This document shows positions 34,595 to 47,785 of a stretch of 64,000 bases of DNA, one piece after another. Position 1 is the first letter of the stretch. Each line of letters begins with the position of its first letter. A program made the translations under genes and the position numbers. Origin of the DNA: Diphasiastrum complanatum (taxonomy: Eukaryota > Streptophyta > Lycopodiopsida > Lycopodiales > Lycopodiaceae). Location: positions 16,359,254 to 16,423,253 of the forward strand of contig CM055110.1 of assembly GCA_029204225.1 (NCBI GenBank), given 5' to 3'. The notes below the pieces were generated by a model. The model searched no databases, was not told the origin of the DNA, and saw only the letters and a program-made list of their open reading frames with translations.

Positions 34595-35201
34595 TGAATT
34601 CACATGTGTGGGACGCCCTACACATGTATTTTTTATCTCCTAAGCACAATAACACCATAAAGGCCAGACTAGCATTGGTTGTCAATAGGAAAGTTGATCA
34701 TACAAGCAATATTATTGTGTTACAAGCAAGATCTGTCAACAAAACATAAGACAAAGCATTATAAATGTCTCTACTCGACTAGAGAGAGAAAATAGCAAGT
34801 ACAAAACTCGTGGAGAGAGAGGGGGCAAAAAGAGCTTGTCTCCAAATTTGCATTACACACAAATTTCATCATTTTCTCAATGAGAGTACATCACATATAT
34901 ATAGATCCATGGACTCTTCTTCTACTTTGAGTTGAATTGGAGTTGTGGATCCACCTCTCAAGCTATCTAGTTATCCAAGCCACCTCACTATGTCTAATTG
35001 TGCCACATAGTCTTTTCATGCATTAAATGTGGCATGTAAAGTACAAATGGCAATTCCTATGGTAGCTCGAGTCTCTACTTCTACCTACCTTGAATATTTT
35101 ATTCTAAGATGGGTCTTTACTAAGCCAAAAGAGCTCAATTCATCTTTGGCACTTTTAGGACCCATACTTACAACATTAGATAGATTTTCAATATTTTGAC
35201 A
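34595..35201 (+). mobile_element. 607-bp TG...CA insertion in R3 5' LTR with 8-bp duplication
   Basis: The 3' LTR of R3 lacks this block. It is flanked by agagttgc at 34587-34594 and 35202-35209. It begins TGAATTCACATG and ends ATTTTGACA, and holds a TATA-like catatatatatag at about 34893. It codes for nothing. It resembles a solo LTR except that the duplication is 8 bp rather than the usual 5. Orientation is assumed from the TATA-like site. Confidence 0.75.
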
Positions 35202-35544
35202 AGAGTTGCTTATTTCAGAATTATGCTCAGTTACTCAGAGATAGCTTTAGAGCACACGGTTTCTATCTGCCATTGTCTTGCACTCATTAGCATATGATCT
35301 TGTTTTTTTGAATCAATACTATTTTCTTATTGCGTCCAGTTTGTGTCAGAATGCATGCATCTCTGTATTGCTTTTGTAACTGATAGAAATTGTCTGAGAA
35401 TTCAATACTTTATGTTTGGCTACGTAATCACTTAGTATCTAGCAAAAGTTGGTTACTAAAGATTGAACGTGAGTAATGGAATGCGGAAACTTCCTACTTC
35501 CAATGCATGACTGTGCTTATCAAAAATTGAACAAAGCATTGTCG

Positions 35545-36900
35545 AACGCAAGATATGGCAACAAATATTTTTACTAAAGCAATAAGCTTGAATGCACAAG
35601 CAATTTTTTGACTATCCTTCTGGTAAAGTCGATCTCCCTGCCTGTCATAGTTGCATCCTTGGAAAGCAGACTAGGATTTCTTTTAGATCAAGTCATAGGC
35701 ATGCAGCAAAAGGAAGACATTTACATGGTGCAATCCGAAGGTTATATTATGGAGGGTAAACACAATTATGTGTTTAAACTCCATAAGGCACTTTATGGCT
35801 TAAAAAAAATCTGTTCAAGCATGGTTTCAAAAGATCAATACTTTCCTTATTGGTCATGACTGCACACCTAGATCTTCATATTCAAATGTTTACTTCAAGA
35901 CAGTGCAACAATCTTTTATCGTTATCACTTTGTACGTGGATGATACATTGCTTTTCAACAACATTCCTGATCTTATAAAAGAAGACAAGGCAATGCTATC
36001 TTCTGAATTCGACATGACCGATCTGGACAAAACTCATTTCTGCCTTGGTATTCAAATCCACAGAGACATAAATCGAAAGTTGATCTATATTGCTCAACAG
36101 AGGTATTTCTACAATATGTTAGTCAGATATAATCTGATTAATTGCAAGTTAGCTCTCTCACCAATGGAACCAGGTCTCTAGTTGTCAAAGGACCAGTGTC
36201 CGCAAACAATCGAAGAGAAGGAGCAGATGCATGAATATTCTTATCATTCAATAATAGGATCTCTTATGTACGAATGATCTATGCTAGGCCAGACATAACT
36301 TTTGCAGTCAGTTCTCTCAGTTAGTATATGACCAACCCTGGTGTAACACATTGAAAGGCTCTTATCAGAGTCATGAGATATCTTCGAGCGTGTTATGGAG
36401 TAGTCGACAACGACAAACTCAATTTACTCAGTGGTTTTACATATGCAAGTTGGGTAGGAGATGTAGACACTCGTAAATTCACTTCCGGATTAACATTCTT
36501 CCTCAACAATGGTCCAATTTCCTGGAACAGTCGTAAGCAATATCCAATAGTTCTATCTTCCACTGAATCAGAGTATATTGTAGCCTCACAAGTTACAAAG
36601 GAAGCGGTTTGGTTGAGAAACTTACTTTCAGATATCAGTTTGAATCAATCTGCCACGACATTATTATTTTGTGATAATCAAAGTGCCATTGTCTTGTAAG
36701 TCAACCCTCGGTTTCATTCTAGGAGTAAGCACATTGAACTGAAGTCAGAAGCAAAGTTCTCAACGAAGAGGTCAAATTGCAGTACTATGGAACGCAAGAT
36801 ATGACGACAAATATTTTTACCAAAGCATTAAGCTTGGATGCACACAAAGTTTTGTGTAGAACTAAGTTTAAAGGTCAAGACATTCATGGATTCAGATTAA
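35545..36900 (+). pseudogene. R3 internal coding remnant (copia pol pieces)
   Basis: The order is unusual. First comes a short copy of the RNase H terminus (tttttactaaagcaataagc, about 35570, matching about 36815), then a gag-pre-integrase-like CHSCILGKQTRISF (about 35640). It then jumps into reverse transcriptase (MVQSEGYIMEGKHNYVFKLH, KALYGLK; catalytic LYVDDTLLFNN at about 35931) and RNase H (DVDTRKFTSGLTFFLNNGP, about 36460; STESEYIVASQ). It ends with FTKALSLDAHKV before the purine tract agggggag. Frameshifts lie near 36180-36270 and 36700. The integrase core and most of RT are deleted. Confidence 0.85.
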
Positions 36901-37100
36901 GGGGGAGTGTTGGATTATTCTCCTTCCTACTAATTGACTAATCAATTTTTTATCTTCATCCAACTGTTTATCTAGTTATGCAGATTTTTCCGTGTCTTTA
37001 TATAGTCTGCAAAATTACAAGTGTTTTTACACAGTTTGCAGAAATACATGGAGTTTGACAACAATGTCACATTTTCTCTCTCTACAAACCCGACAGTGTC

Positions 37101-37352
37101 GCCTGTCAGGCTTCTTGTGTAAACATGCAATGTTGGCTTTTTCGCGTTTTTTGCCTATCAGAAATTACGTGTAAAAATGTATTGTCGCTTTTTTGCATTT
37201 TTTGCCTGTTAAGAATTACGTGTAAAAATGCAATGTCATCTTTTTCACATTTTTCACCTATCAAAAATTACGTGCAAAAATGCATTGTCATCTTTTTTGC
37301 ATTTTTCGCCTGTCAGAAATCACGAGTAAAAATGGAGTGTCGCATTTTTTGT
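37101..37352. repeat. 52-bp LTR-internal tandem repeat, five copies (R3 3' LTR)
   Basis: Units start at 37101, 37153, 37204, 37256 and 37308, 51-52 bp apart. The matching 5' LTR array has three. Confidence 0.85.
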
Positions 37353-38112
37353 CTGTGGCAGTTTATGTTCATTTATGCAGACAGATTGTTTATGGCTAAT
37401 TGTCACCGCTTATCAACAAGTAACTTCTGAGAAGAACTAGATGAATGCCTGCAGACTCCAGCCAACTAGCAATCGCATTTGACGACCTAATTATTTAGTA
37501 TAAATTGGCTGTTCATACATCTCATTATCAATGATCAAGTAGAATGATCAATCAACATTGTGAATTGTGAAGGAGTTAAGTGTTATTACACAACGCTTCT
37601 TGCGCTCTCATCAAGCAGATCGTTCACAATCAAAAAGTATTGCTGTTAGCTCTCTATCAAGCTTTCAAGCTTGAATTCTCTTGAGCATTCTAGCTCAGTC
37701 TTTCAGAGATTTATTTTAGAGTTGCTATTGTGCTACTGCTTATCAACAGAGTTGCTTATTTCAGACTTATTTCTAGTTACTTAGAGATAGCTTTAGAGTG
37801 CATGATTTCTATCCGCTATTGTCTTGCACTCATTAGCATCTGATCTTATTTTCTGAATCAATACTATTTTCTTATTGCGTTCAATTTGTGTCAGAATGCA
37901 TGCATCTCTGTATTCCTTTTGTAACTGATAGAAATTGTTTGATAATTCAATATTTTATGTTTGGCTACGTAATCACTTAGTATCTAGCGAAAGTTAGTTG
38001 CTAAAGATTGAACATGATTTCCATCACTACTGTTTCGTTCAATTTTTTATAGGCGTAGTCATGCATTGGAAGTAGGAAGTTTTCGCATTCCATTACTCAC
38101 CTAATTCCAAAA

Positions 38113-39564
<1,452 letters not shown>

Positions 39565-39568
39565 GATG

Positions 39569-39580
39569 TGGTATCAGAGC
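39569..39580 (+). other. Primer-binding site of element O (initiator-Met tRNA)
   Basis: TGGTATCAGAGC, four bases after the LTR end; minus-strand DNA synthesis would start here. Confidence 0.92.
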
Positions 39581-39692
39581 ACATGTTTATTGGATTACTA
39601 GAGTCTAGGATTTATAAAAGAAACTTAATACATTCTTATTTCATAAGAGCTAGTTCATTCTGTTTGTGTTCAATCTCTGTTCCTCGATTACA

Positions 39693-40983
39693 ATGGAAGG
39701 TTCAACCTCAGAGATCCGCTTGATTAACAAATTCAACGGAGATGACTTTTACATGTGGAAGTTCAAGATGAGGATGATCTTAATCGAGGAGCTATGAGGA
39801 TACGTAAACAGTTCTATAGCCAAAATGGCAGAACCTGAACTACTTCCAACATGGGAAGCAAAGGATGACAAAGCACTTTCCATTGTATCCTTGAATATGA
39901 AGGACACTCAGATTTCTCACATATCAAATAGCACCACCTCCAAAGAAGCGTAGGATATCCTAACAAGTATCTACGAGACTTCAGATGTATCAACTCGTCT
40001 CTTTCTAAGGAAGAAGGTACTTACACTCAAGATGAGCGAAGGCACCTCAGTCATTGATCACTTGAATGAATTCAAATAGCTGGTGAATCAACTTGTTGTC
40101 ATAGGTTCTCCTATTTTAGAAGAAGACTGAATAATGTCTCTTCTCGCTAGTCTTCCATCCTCCTACGACAATCTAGTATTGCTTCTGAGCAATACTCCTG
40201 CGATGTCTCTCCAGAAGCTGACAACAAGTCTATTGCAGGAAGTTAGGAGAAAAATCTTATCTGCAATGAGTACCAAGTCAATGGCATTGTACTCTAATAA
40301 GCAGCAGTCCAAGAAGAAGAAAAACTTCAAGGACAAGAAGACGAAGGCAGAGCAGCCAGTCTCAATGCAACAACAATAGCAGTAGCACAGTCAACAATCA
40401 TCCAAGACCAAACTCTTTTGCAGGTATTGCAAAAGATCCAATCACGTAAATAAATGATTGTCGCATCTTCAAGCACAATGAAGCGATGAAGAAGATGCAA
40501 CAGCACCAAGAGGGAGGCTCTGACATTGTCAGAGTTCAGATTCAGGCTGGGCAGGAGACATGGATACTAGAAAATCCACATCAGGTTATATTTGTTTCCT
40601 TGCAAGAGGACCCATTTCATGGAACGGTAGAAAGCAGAAATGCATTTTGTTGTCCTCTATTGAATCCGAATATGTTGTAGTTACATCAGCAGTGAAGGAG
40701 ATAATCTAGCTAAGAAGGCTACTACATGACCTACAATTCCCACAGATTGGTCCAACAATACTCTAGTGCGACAATCAGAGCTGCATAGCTCTATCTCTGA
40801 ACCCACGAATAATAGAACTAAGCATATAGAAGTTCAATTTCATTTCCTTAGAGAGAAAGTTCAAAGTAAAGATGTTGTACTAAGTTACTGTCATACAGAA
40901 AGTATGTTGGCTGATATTTTGACAAAGCCATTGTCTAGAGATAAACATTCTACCCTGAGTAGATATGATATATCTCAATTGTA
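39693..40983 (+). pseudogene. Element O gag joined directly to RNase H end
   Basis: ATG at 39693 opens a copia gag (EIRLINKFNGDDFYMWKFKM, KALSIVSLNMKDTQISH, TRLFLRKKVLTLKMSEG) with a zinc knuckle C-X2-C-X4-H-X4-C (CRYCKRSNHVNK, then DC after a frameshift, about 40420-40465). At about 40560 the sequence jumps to RNase H (DTRKSTSGY, then SLQEDPFHGTVESRN in the shifted frame). Protease, integrase and reverse transcriptase are absent. Stops at about 39795 (TGA), 39952 (TAG), 40077 (TAG) and 40128 (TGA) lie where relatives have Trp or Gln/Arg. A deletion derivative like this could only have moved using enzymes from another element. Confidence 0.88.
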
Positions 40984-41016
40984 GTTCAGATTCATAGTAG
41001 TAAGCTTAAGGGGGAG

Positions 41017-42280
41017 TGTTGGAGTTTAATCTTACTCCTACTCTTCCTAACTGCCCTCCTTCCTTCTCTCAATTTTACCCTCTCAAATGAAACCTGCAGA
41101 AAATGAACCGTGTTTCAACAGTCTGCATATTTAAACTGATGGTTGCTACAATCTGCATTTTTACTCAGGTTTTTCCATAGGCAAAAAACTCGACACCCGA
41201 CACTATCGTCATTTTACCTTCGGGCCATCCTAAACAACTAAGTGTTTTGCAACACTGATGCTAAATTGGCCTTTTAGGCCATTTAGGCACTTCCAGAAAT
41301 GCCATTTAGGCCATTTAGGCACTTCCAAAAATGCCACACTATTTTGCAAAAAATACGACACTGCTTTTTTTGTCGCATTTTCTAAAAGACGACAATTGGG
41401 AAAAAGTGACATTGCATTTTTACGTGCAATTTATGACACACGACCATTTGCAAAAAAGGGAAACTGCATTTTTACATGCAGTTTCTGACATGTGACACTA
41501 TGCAAAAAAACTGACATTGTAGTTTTTCACGGGTTTCTACACAGACAAAAAACCCGACACTATGCAGAAATACACAGGATTCTTCACAGACTGTCTCCGT
41601 CTTCACGCTCAATAACAAATGTTCTAATTAGCTAGTTAATAAGCTGTTAACTGATCTTGTAAATGTAAAGCTAGAATAATGCAAGATCTTCTAGTTGCTA
41701 TAAATGTAAATGAGCAATTGAAGATAGTACATCATCTGAAGACAAATATCCGAGAGATCTGAAAATCAGAGATTAGCATCAGAGGATGATCTGAGAGAGA
41801 TTAAACACCAAAATGGGTCTTCCAGTAGCTGACTCCTCAGAGTTAGTGATTATATATATAGAGAGAGAGAGATTCAAAACTTTAGCAATTGTTTTGAATC
41901 TATCAGTAGGATCATGCGCTTACCAGAGCAATTGTATTGTGGTCTGATCGTTGTTACTACAATTTTATTATACAGATTCGCTACTGTTCTACATTTTTTT
42001 TTGCATTCTTGTTAAATGAAATTAACTCTCACTCCTCTTATGTAAACATCAATATAAAGATAAATGTATGGTTGTCTCTAACATCTAAATTATTTCTACA
42101 TTCTCTTTCTATCGGATTATCAGTACTAGAGGATTGCATGGCTGTCTGAGATCCTAATCGTTTCTGCAATCTCTCTTTCACGGCAGTCTAAGACTCCTAC
42201 ACTGATAATCTTTTTCAACACAAAAGAACAGCTCACAACCTCCATTCTCTAAGTAATCCACGATCATGTTAAACACAGTT
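41017..42280 (+). mobile_element. Element O 3' LTR, first part
   Basis: Starts TGTTGGAGTTTAATCT after cttaagggggag and matches the 5' LTR in order. It is interrupted at 42280 by element B. CAGTT at 42276-42280 is repeated at 49284-49288, where the LTR resumes. Confidence 0.92.
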
Positions 42281-43736
42281 TGATGGGGCAAGGGAGATAG
42301 AAGAACGCGAATGGAGAAGAGAGCAGGAATATTGCGGAACATCTCTCCCATTACAATCAGCTGCTAGATGCAAAAACAATCTAATAGAAAGCTTATGCTA
42401 AATATAATCATAGCTTTAAGTGTTCTAATTGCCCAATAAGATCTTAAAAATTAATTCATACTCACAAAACAAAAGTACAGTCCACCGAAGAGATTAGAAA
42501 TGGTTTGTGTGTGGTAATACTAAAAAATGGATTCAATGTGAAGTTTGGTTCTAAAATAGATGGAAAGAGCAGTATGATATAGCGAGTTCTTCAAGAGTCA
42601 AAGACAGCCATCGTCTGATCAGAAGCGAAGGAGTCGTAGACGTCTGTGTTCTGATCAGAGTGAGTAAACAAGCGCGATCAAACAATAATAAAGTGCATTC
42701 AATCACAACAAGCATGATGCTACTATATTACACTGAAGCACAATAAAATAGCAATTACAACCAAAATGGCGGTGTAACTGGAAGGCTCAAATAATACGTC
42801 TCATGGACGGAGCATCCAGTAATTTGTGCTGGGATGATCTATTTATAGATTGCATCCATGTATTAACTACATTAAATGTTTGTCACCTAATTAGGTAAGC
42901 CGTTGTACTTGGAAGTATATGGCTTTTGTGACAACTGTACATAATAGTGTATATTGTCAACGAATTAGGAATGTTGACGTGCACGAGGACGTCGAAAATT
43001 CTCTCACTTTGCATTTTACGTGAAGTGGTTTTTTCTCACTTCGCAAATTTTGAAAAGTAGCTAAGAACGTCCTTCGTTCAAAATAGACGACCTTCGCTTT
43101 TTCTCTCTCTTCAAATTTTTCGCGAAAAAGCGAAAGGTGCCCTAAAATAATTCTTGAAAGTAGATGACCTTCGAAAATTTCTCTCTTTGCATTTTTGCGA
43201 AAAAGCCGAAGGTATTGAAAACAGTTAAACTTTTTAACTGTGCATAAGTTGACTTCTTCAAAATAATGGAACGGAAGAAGCCAAAGACAAGTGTCAGTTT
43301 TTGAAAAAGTGCAAAAAATGCGAATTGTACGACACTTAGTGTATTTCTGCAGACTATTGCGACACTTAGTGTATTTCTGCAGACTGTTACAAAAGTAATG
43401 TATTTTTGTAGACTTGTTGTAAATGCTAGTTTGTGGAAGTCCTTGAAGATGGCCAAGTCTTCAATGACTTCAAGTTATTAAACTTAACATCAGAACTTGG
43501 AATTATAACAGGATTGGTTACCCTTTGTTGGAGATCAGCCAGAAGCCCATTGTAGACGTTCTTCAAATAAATTGGTTGTCTAAGTTTGTGAGTCCTGCAG
43601 GTATTAGATGAGCAGATGTAGAACCAAAGTTGGTTTCACTTGACCGTATATCAATGATCAATAAACGTGCAGAAAGAATGATGAAATAAAAATTAGTCAT
43701 TCACCAAGGAGACAACTGTGAGCTTAATTTTCAACA
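42281..43736 (-). mobile_element. Element B LTR (left copy, 3' LTR on minus strand)
   Basis: Plus-strand ends are TGATGGGGCAAGG and TTTTCAACA. On the minus strand it begins TGTTGAAAATTAAG right after the purine tract aagggaga. Contains two copies of the gcgacacttagtgtattt unit at about 43330-43385 and several gccgaaggt motifs. Confidence 0.9.
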
Positions 43737-46700
43737 GTCTCCCTTAAGGTCACGGTTGGTGCCTCGGTATCTTCGTCAGGTTCAGCATGTTGAAAAACTT
43801 CTGATGCTTAATCCTAGAAAGCACTTTGGTGAAGATGTCTTGGACCATTTCTGTTGTGGAGCAGTATTGAAGGATCACTTTCCCTGAGAAAACTTTCTCC
43901 CGAATGAAATGATACTAGATTTTTATGTGCTTGGATTGCCATGAAATCTGGGATTCAATGACAGTGAAATACAGGTCAAGTTGTCACACAGAATGGTGGC
44001 AGCATTGAACTGAGTGTGATGTAAGTCGTGAAGAAACAACCTGATCCATACAACTTATTTTGAAGCTTGACATGTTGTGATCAACTCTACCTCGGTCGAA
44101 GAAAGCGCAACTAATTTCTGCTTCCTTGAGTTCCACGAAATCAGTCCCCCTGCCAGATAGAAACAGAACCCAGAGGTAGATTTTCTGGTAGAGACTGTTC
44201 CTCCCCAATCTGAGTCGAAGTAGCCTCGCAGGACGAGTGGGTCGATAGCATTTCCATCATAACATAAAATGTGATCTAAACTTCCCTGAATATATCTCAT
44301 CACTCTCTTTAATGCTTTCCAATGAGAGATCCTAGGATTAGACATGAATTGACTTAACGTGCTAATAGTGTATGCTAAATCTGGTCTAGTAAACAACATT
44401 GCATACATCAAAGATCCTATTAGTAAATGATAAGGGTACTTTGCTATGTCGTACTTCACTATCAGAATCAGCACAAGTAGGTTTAGTCAATATTATACTT
44501 GGTTCCATTGGAGTATCAATTGGTTTGCAATCAGACATATGAAACTTTTCTAAAATGCCTTTTAGATATGTCTGCGGGCTAAGATAGGTCTTCTTCTGAA
44601 GCCTATTTCTCATCATGTGAATTCGTAGCAAAGAATGGATAGCTCCTAAATCAGTCATGTCAAATTCCTTTGACTAATCACTCTTAGTAGTGTGCAGAAG
44701 AGAAGTGTCATTAGACAAATTACATGCATCATCTACGTAAAGAGCTATGTGAACTGAATTGGTGCCTATATGCTTTGAATAAACATTACAGTCAACTCAA
44801 TTGTTTGCAAATCCCAATTGAATGAGATAAGAGTTGATTCTATTGAACCATGCTCATGCGGCCTGTTTCAGACTGTAGATTGCTTTGTGCAGAGCTTGCA
44901 CACTTTGTGCTCTTGGCCTTTGACTTCGAATCCTTTCGGTTGGAGGATATACAACTCCTCTTCGACATTGTCGTTGAGAAATGCTATCTTGACATCCATT
45001 TTGGTGCATTTTGAGATCTTCTACGGCTGCTAATGCAATCAAAGTCCTGATTGACTGCATCTTGACGACAGGACTAAAAATTTCTTGATAATCCACTCCT
45101 TGGACTTGAGTGAATCCTTTAGCCACCAGCCGTGCTTTCCATTTAGCAATGGAACCATCAGAGTTGATCTTCTTCTTGAAGATGCACTTGTTGTCGATAA
45201 CTCTCTTGTGAGTGGAGAAGTCAACCAGTGTCCAGGTCTGGTTCGTTAAAAGTGAGTTGTACTCACTTTCCATAGCTTCTTGCCAATTCAAAACATTCTT
45301 AGAGCTAATTGTTTCAGCTTGGCTCTTTGGTTCTTCTGATGAAGTCCAGAATGATTGAGTGTATACCTCTCAGGAACTGTCCGAGTATGTGAGGATCTAC
45401 AGATGTTTGGTTGACCAGGATGTAATGATGATCTTTTTGAATTTCTCCAGATCTGTTCGAACTAGCTTGGTCCGATGACAAAAACTTTCAGCTGCTCGAC
45501 TTTTATAGTTGTACCTGCAGGTTCTGTAGAAGAAACCAATTTTGAAAAATTCCATGCTACGTAAAATAGGATGAACTGACATAACATCGTTTATCAATGG
45601 CTGTTTGAAATCATAGTATGTATGTTCTTGAAATATTACATCCCTAGAGACAAATACTACATTGGTGGATGGATCATAAACTTTATAAGCTTTATTTTCA
45701 TTAGGATAGCCAATAAATAGATCCAGCTTCTTCCTAAGCTATTTAGGAATGTGAACAAAGCATATACAAACCAAAGATTTATAAATGGCTGACACGGCGC
45801 TTGTATCCATGCCAAACTTCATAAGGAGTTTTGTTGTTGACGGTCTTGGTGCTGGATCTATTCTGTAAGTAACAGGCTGTGGCAGTAGCTTCTGCCCAGA
45901 ACTTCGCAGGTAGATGTGATTGATGTAGCATGGATCTGGCTGAGTTGAGAAGAGTTCGGTTCTTCCTTTATGCAATCCCATTTTGTTGAGGTGAATAGGA
46001 AGTGGTGAACTATCTTCTAATGCCATGTTCAGCCATGTAGTCGGACATCTCATTAGAGAGGTATTTGTCGCCACCATAAATTTGGAGTGCCTTCACTTTT
46101 GTAGATGTTTATGTCTCAGCCTGGCCTTGAATCTCTTGAAGCATTCAAAGGCTTTAGATTTGTGCTTAACATGACTGTAGACCATCTAGAATAATCATCT
46201 ATGAAAGTGATAAAATAAATTGCATTTCCTAAGGACGGAATTGGCATTGGACCACAAAGATCGCTATGTACAAGATCTAATACATGCTTTGTTTTGATGG
46301 AATGTGATTTGGGAAACTTGCTTCTAGAGTGTTTGCCATAGACGCATGATTCACAAAAGAAAGATTTCCTATCTAATTATGAAAAAAGAAAATACAATCC
46401 ATCAACTAAATTATTACAACACATATAGAAAAGTGATCTTGTATTCATGTGTCCAAATCGACTATGCCACAAAATAGCATTATCGTTTACTTTTTCATGA
46501 GAGATGCTAGCTAATGCAACTAAATTAGAGAGTACATAAAGATTTCCAACTCTAGTGCATGTAGTCAGAGTAGTATCTTCCTCGAATATTGTACACTGCT
46601 CAGATGAGAAAGTAATAGTGTAGCCCTCATCAGTTATTCCATTAAAGATTTGAAGCTGTTGATGTGAGAAGTGATGGTAGTAGAATCAGACATGCTAAGA

Positions 46701-47120
46701 GTAAAGAACTTCCTTCTCAGATGTAATCTAGTGGTTACATCATGAGTCTCATAGAGATTTGATAACAAATCTAATTCATCCTTAGAGGTTTTGCATGTGG
46801 TAACATGGGATATTTGGGAGTCAGCCAGATTGAGTGTGATACATGCTAAGGCCTTCTGATCTTTGATCTTCCATGCCTTTGCTTGATCACCATCTTCTGG
46901 TTTCAAGTTAGCACCTTCTACATCCCAAAATCTCTATCTATCAACATCATCCGGATTTTTAACTTCCAAATGTAGAAGTTAGAACCATTGAACTTGTCAA
47001 TGATTCTAGCTTCGCTGGATGATGAAGACGAAGAGCTACCTATATGAGACATACTAGCAGTAATACAAATAGAACACACTTAATCTCTCGGTTTATATGA
47101 GCTATGCTCTAATACCAATC
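43737..47120 (-). pseudogene. Element B internal region (copia gag-pol remnant)
   Basis: On the minus strand: ATG at 47052 starts gag (FNGSNFYIWKLKIRMM, then after a frameshift KDQKALACITLNLADSQISH and LHLRRKFFTLSMSDS). An integrase block at about 45740-46090 has YSPQQNGIA and FWAEATATACYLQNRSSTKT. Reverse transcriptase at 44854-45291 carries [19 protein letters not shown] and continues at about 44650 (MTDLGAIHSLLRIHMMR). RNase H at 44055-44474 has RPDLAYTISTLSQFMSN and STRKSTSGFCFYLAGG. Stops and frameshifts are frequent; some (for example in the integrase) are not simple transitions. The internal length of 3.4 kb is short for a full copia, so parts of protease and integrase are deleted. Confidence 0.9.
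47106..47117 (-). other. Primer-binding site of element B
   Basis: The minus strand reads TGGTATTAGAGC (one change from the common site), three bases from the LTR end at 47121. Confidence 0.8.
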
Positions 47121-47440
47121 TGATGGGCAAGAGAGGTAGAAGAACGCGAACGGAGAAGAGAGCAGGAATATTGTGAAACAGCTCTCCCATTACAATCAGC
47201 TACTAGATGCAAAAATAGTCTAATAGAAAGCTTATGCTAAATATAATCACAGCTTTAAGTGTTCTAATTGCCCAACAGGATCTTTAAAAATAATTCATAC
47301 TCACATAATGAGAGTATAGCCCACCGAAGAGATTAGAAATGGTTTGTGTGTGGTATTACTGAAAAATGAATTCAATGTGAAGTTTGGTTATGAAATAGAT
47401 GGAACGAGCAATATAATATCGCGAGTTCCTTAGATGTCAA
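47121..47440 (-). mobile_element. Element B 5' LTR, truncated
   Basis: Matches 42281-42600 in order (tgatgggcaagagagg..., ending at gtcaaagat) and then switches abruptly to O-LTR sequence. Confidence 0.85.
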
Positions 47441-47785
47441 AGATATTATTATACAGATTATTACTACAACTTTATTATACAAATTTGCTACTGTTCTACA
47501 TTTTTTTTGCATTCTTGTTGAATGAGGATAACTCTCACTCCTCTTATGTAAACATCAATATAAAGAGAAATGTATGGATGTCTCTGATATCTAAATTATT
47601 TCTACATCCTCTTCCTATCAGATTATTAGTATTAGAGGATCGCATGGCTGTCTGAGACTCTAATCGTTTTTGCAATCTCTCTTTCACGGCAGTCTAAGAT
47701 TCCTACACTGATAATATTTTTCAACACAAAAGAACAACTCACAACCTCCATTCTCTAGTAATCCATGATCATGTTTAATACAGTG
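47441..47785 (+). mobile_element. Second copy of O 3' LTR segment
   Basis: Repeats about 41940-42280 (ttattatacag, actctcactcctcttatg, cacggcagtctaaga, ctcacaacctccattctct). It again ends at the point where a B LTR begins. Confidence 0.88.

Larger units (their letters stand above)
33862..38112 (+). mobile_element. Copia element R3 nested in the 5' LTR of O
   Basis: A complete insertion bordered by 5-bp AATCT duplications. The 5' LTR starts TGTTGGATTATTCTCC at 33862 and reaches about 35540, including a 607-bp insertion and an inverted end. The 3' LTR is 36908-38112 (its last bases ccaaaa leave a few extra A residues before the duplication). The internal part is only about 1.37 kb. LTRs carry a 52-bp tandem repeat that differs in copy number. 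No primer-binding site, gag or integrase core is present, so it must be a deleted copy, probably altered after insertion. Confidence 0.85.

Noticed and set aside
34054-37352. CRISPR-like array from regularly spaced repeats
   Set aside because: The repeats lie inside the LTRs of a plant retrotransposon, are contiguous tandem units without unique spacers, and there are no cas genes.
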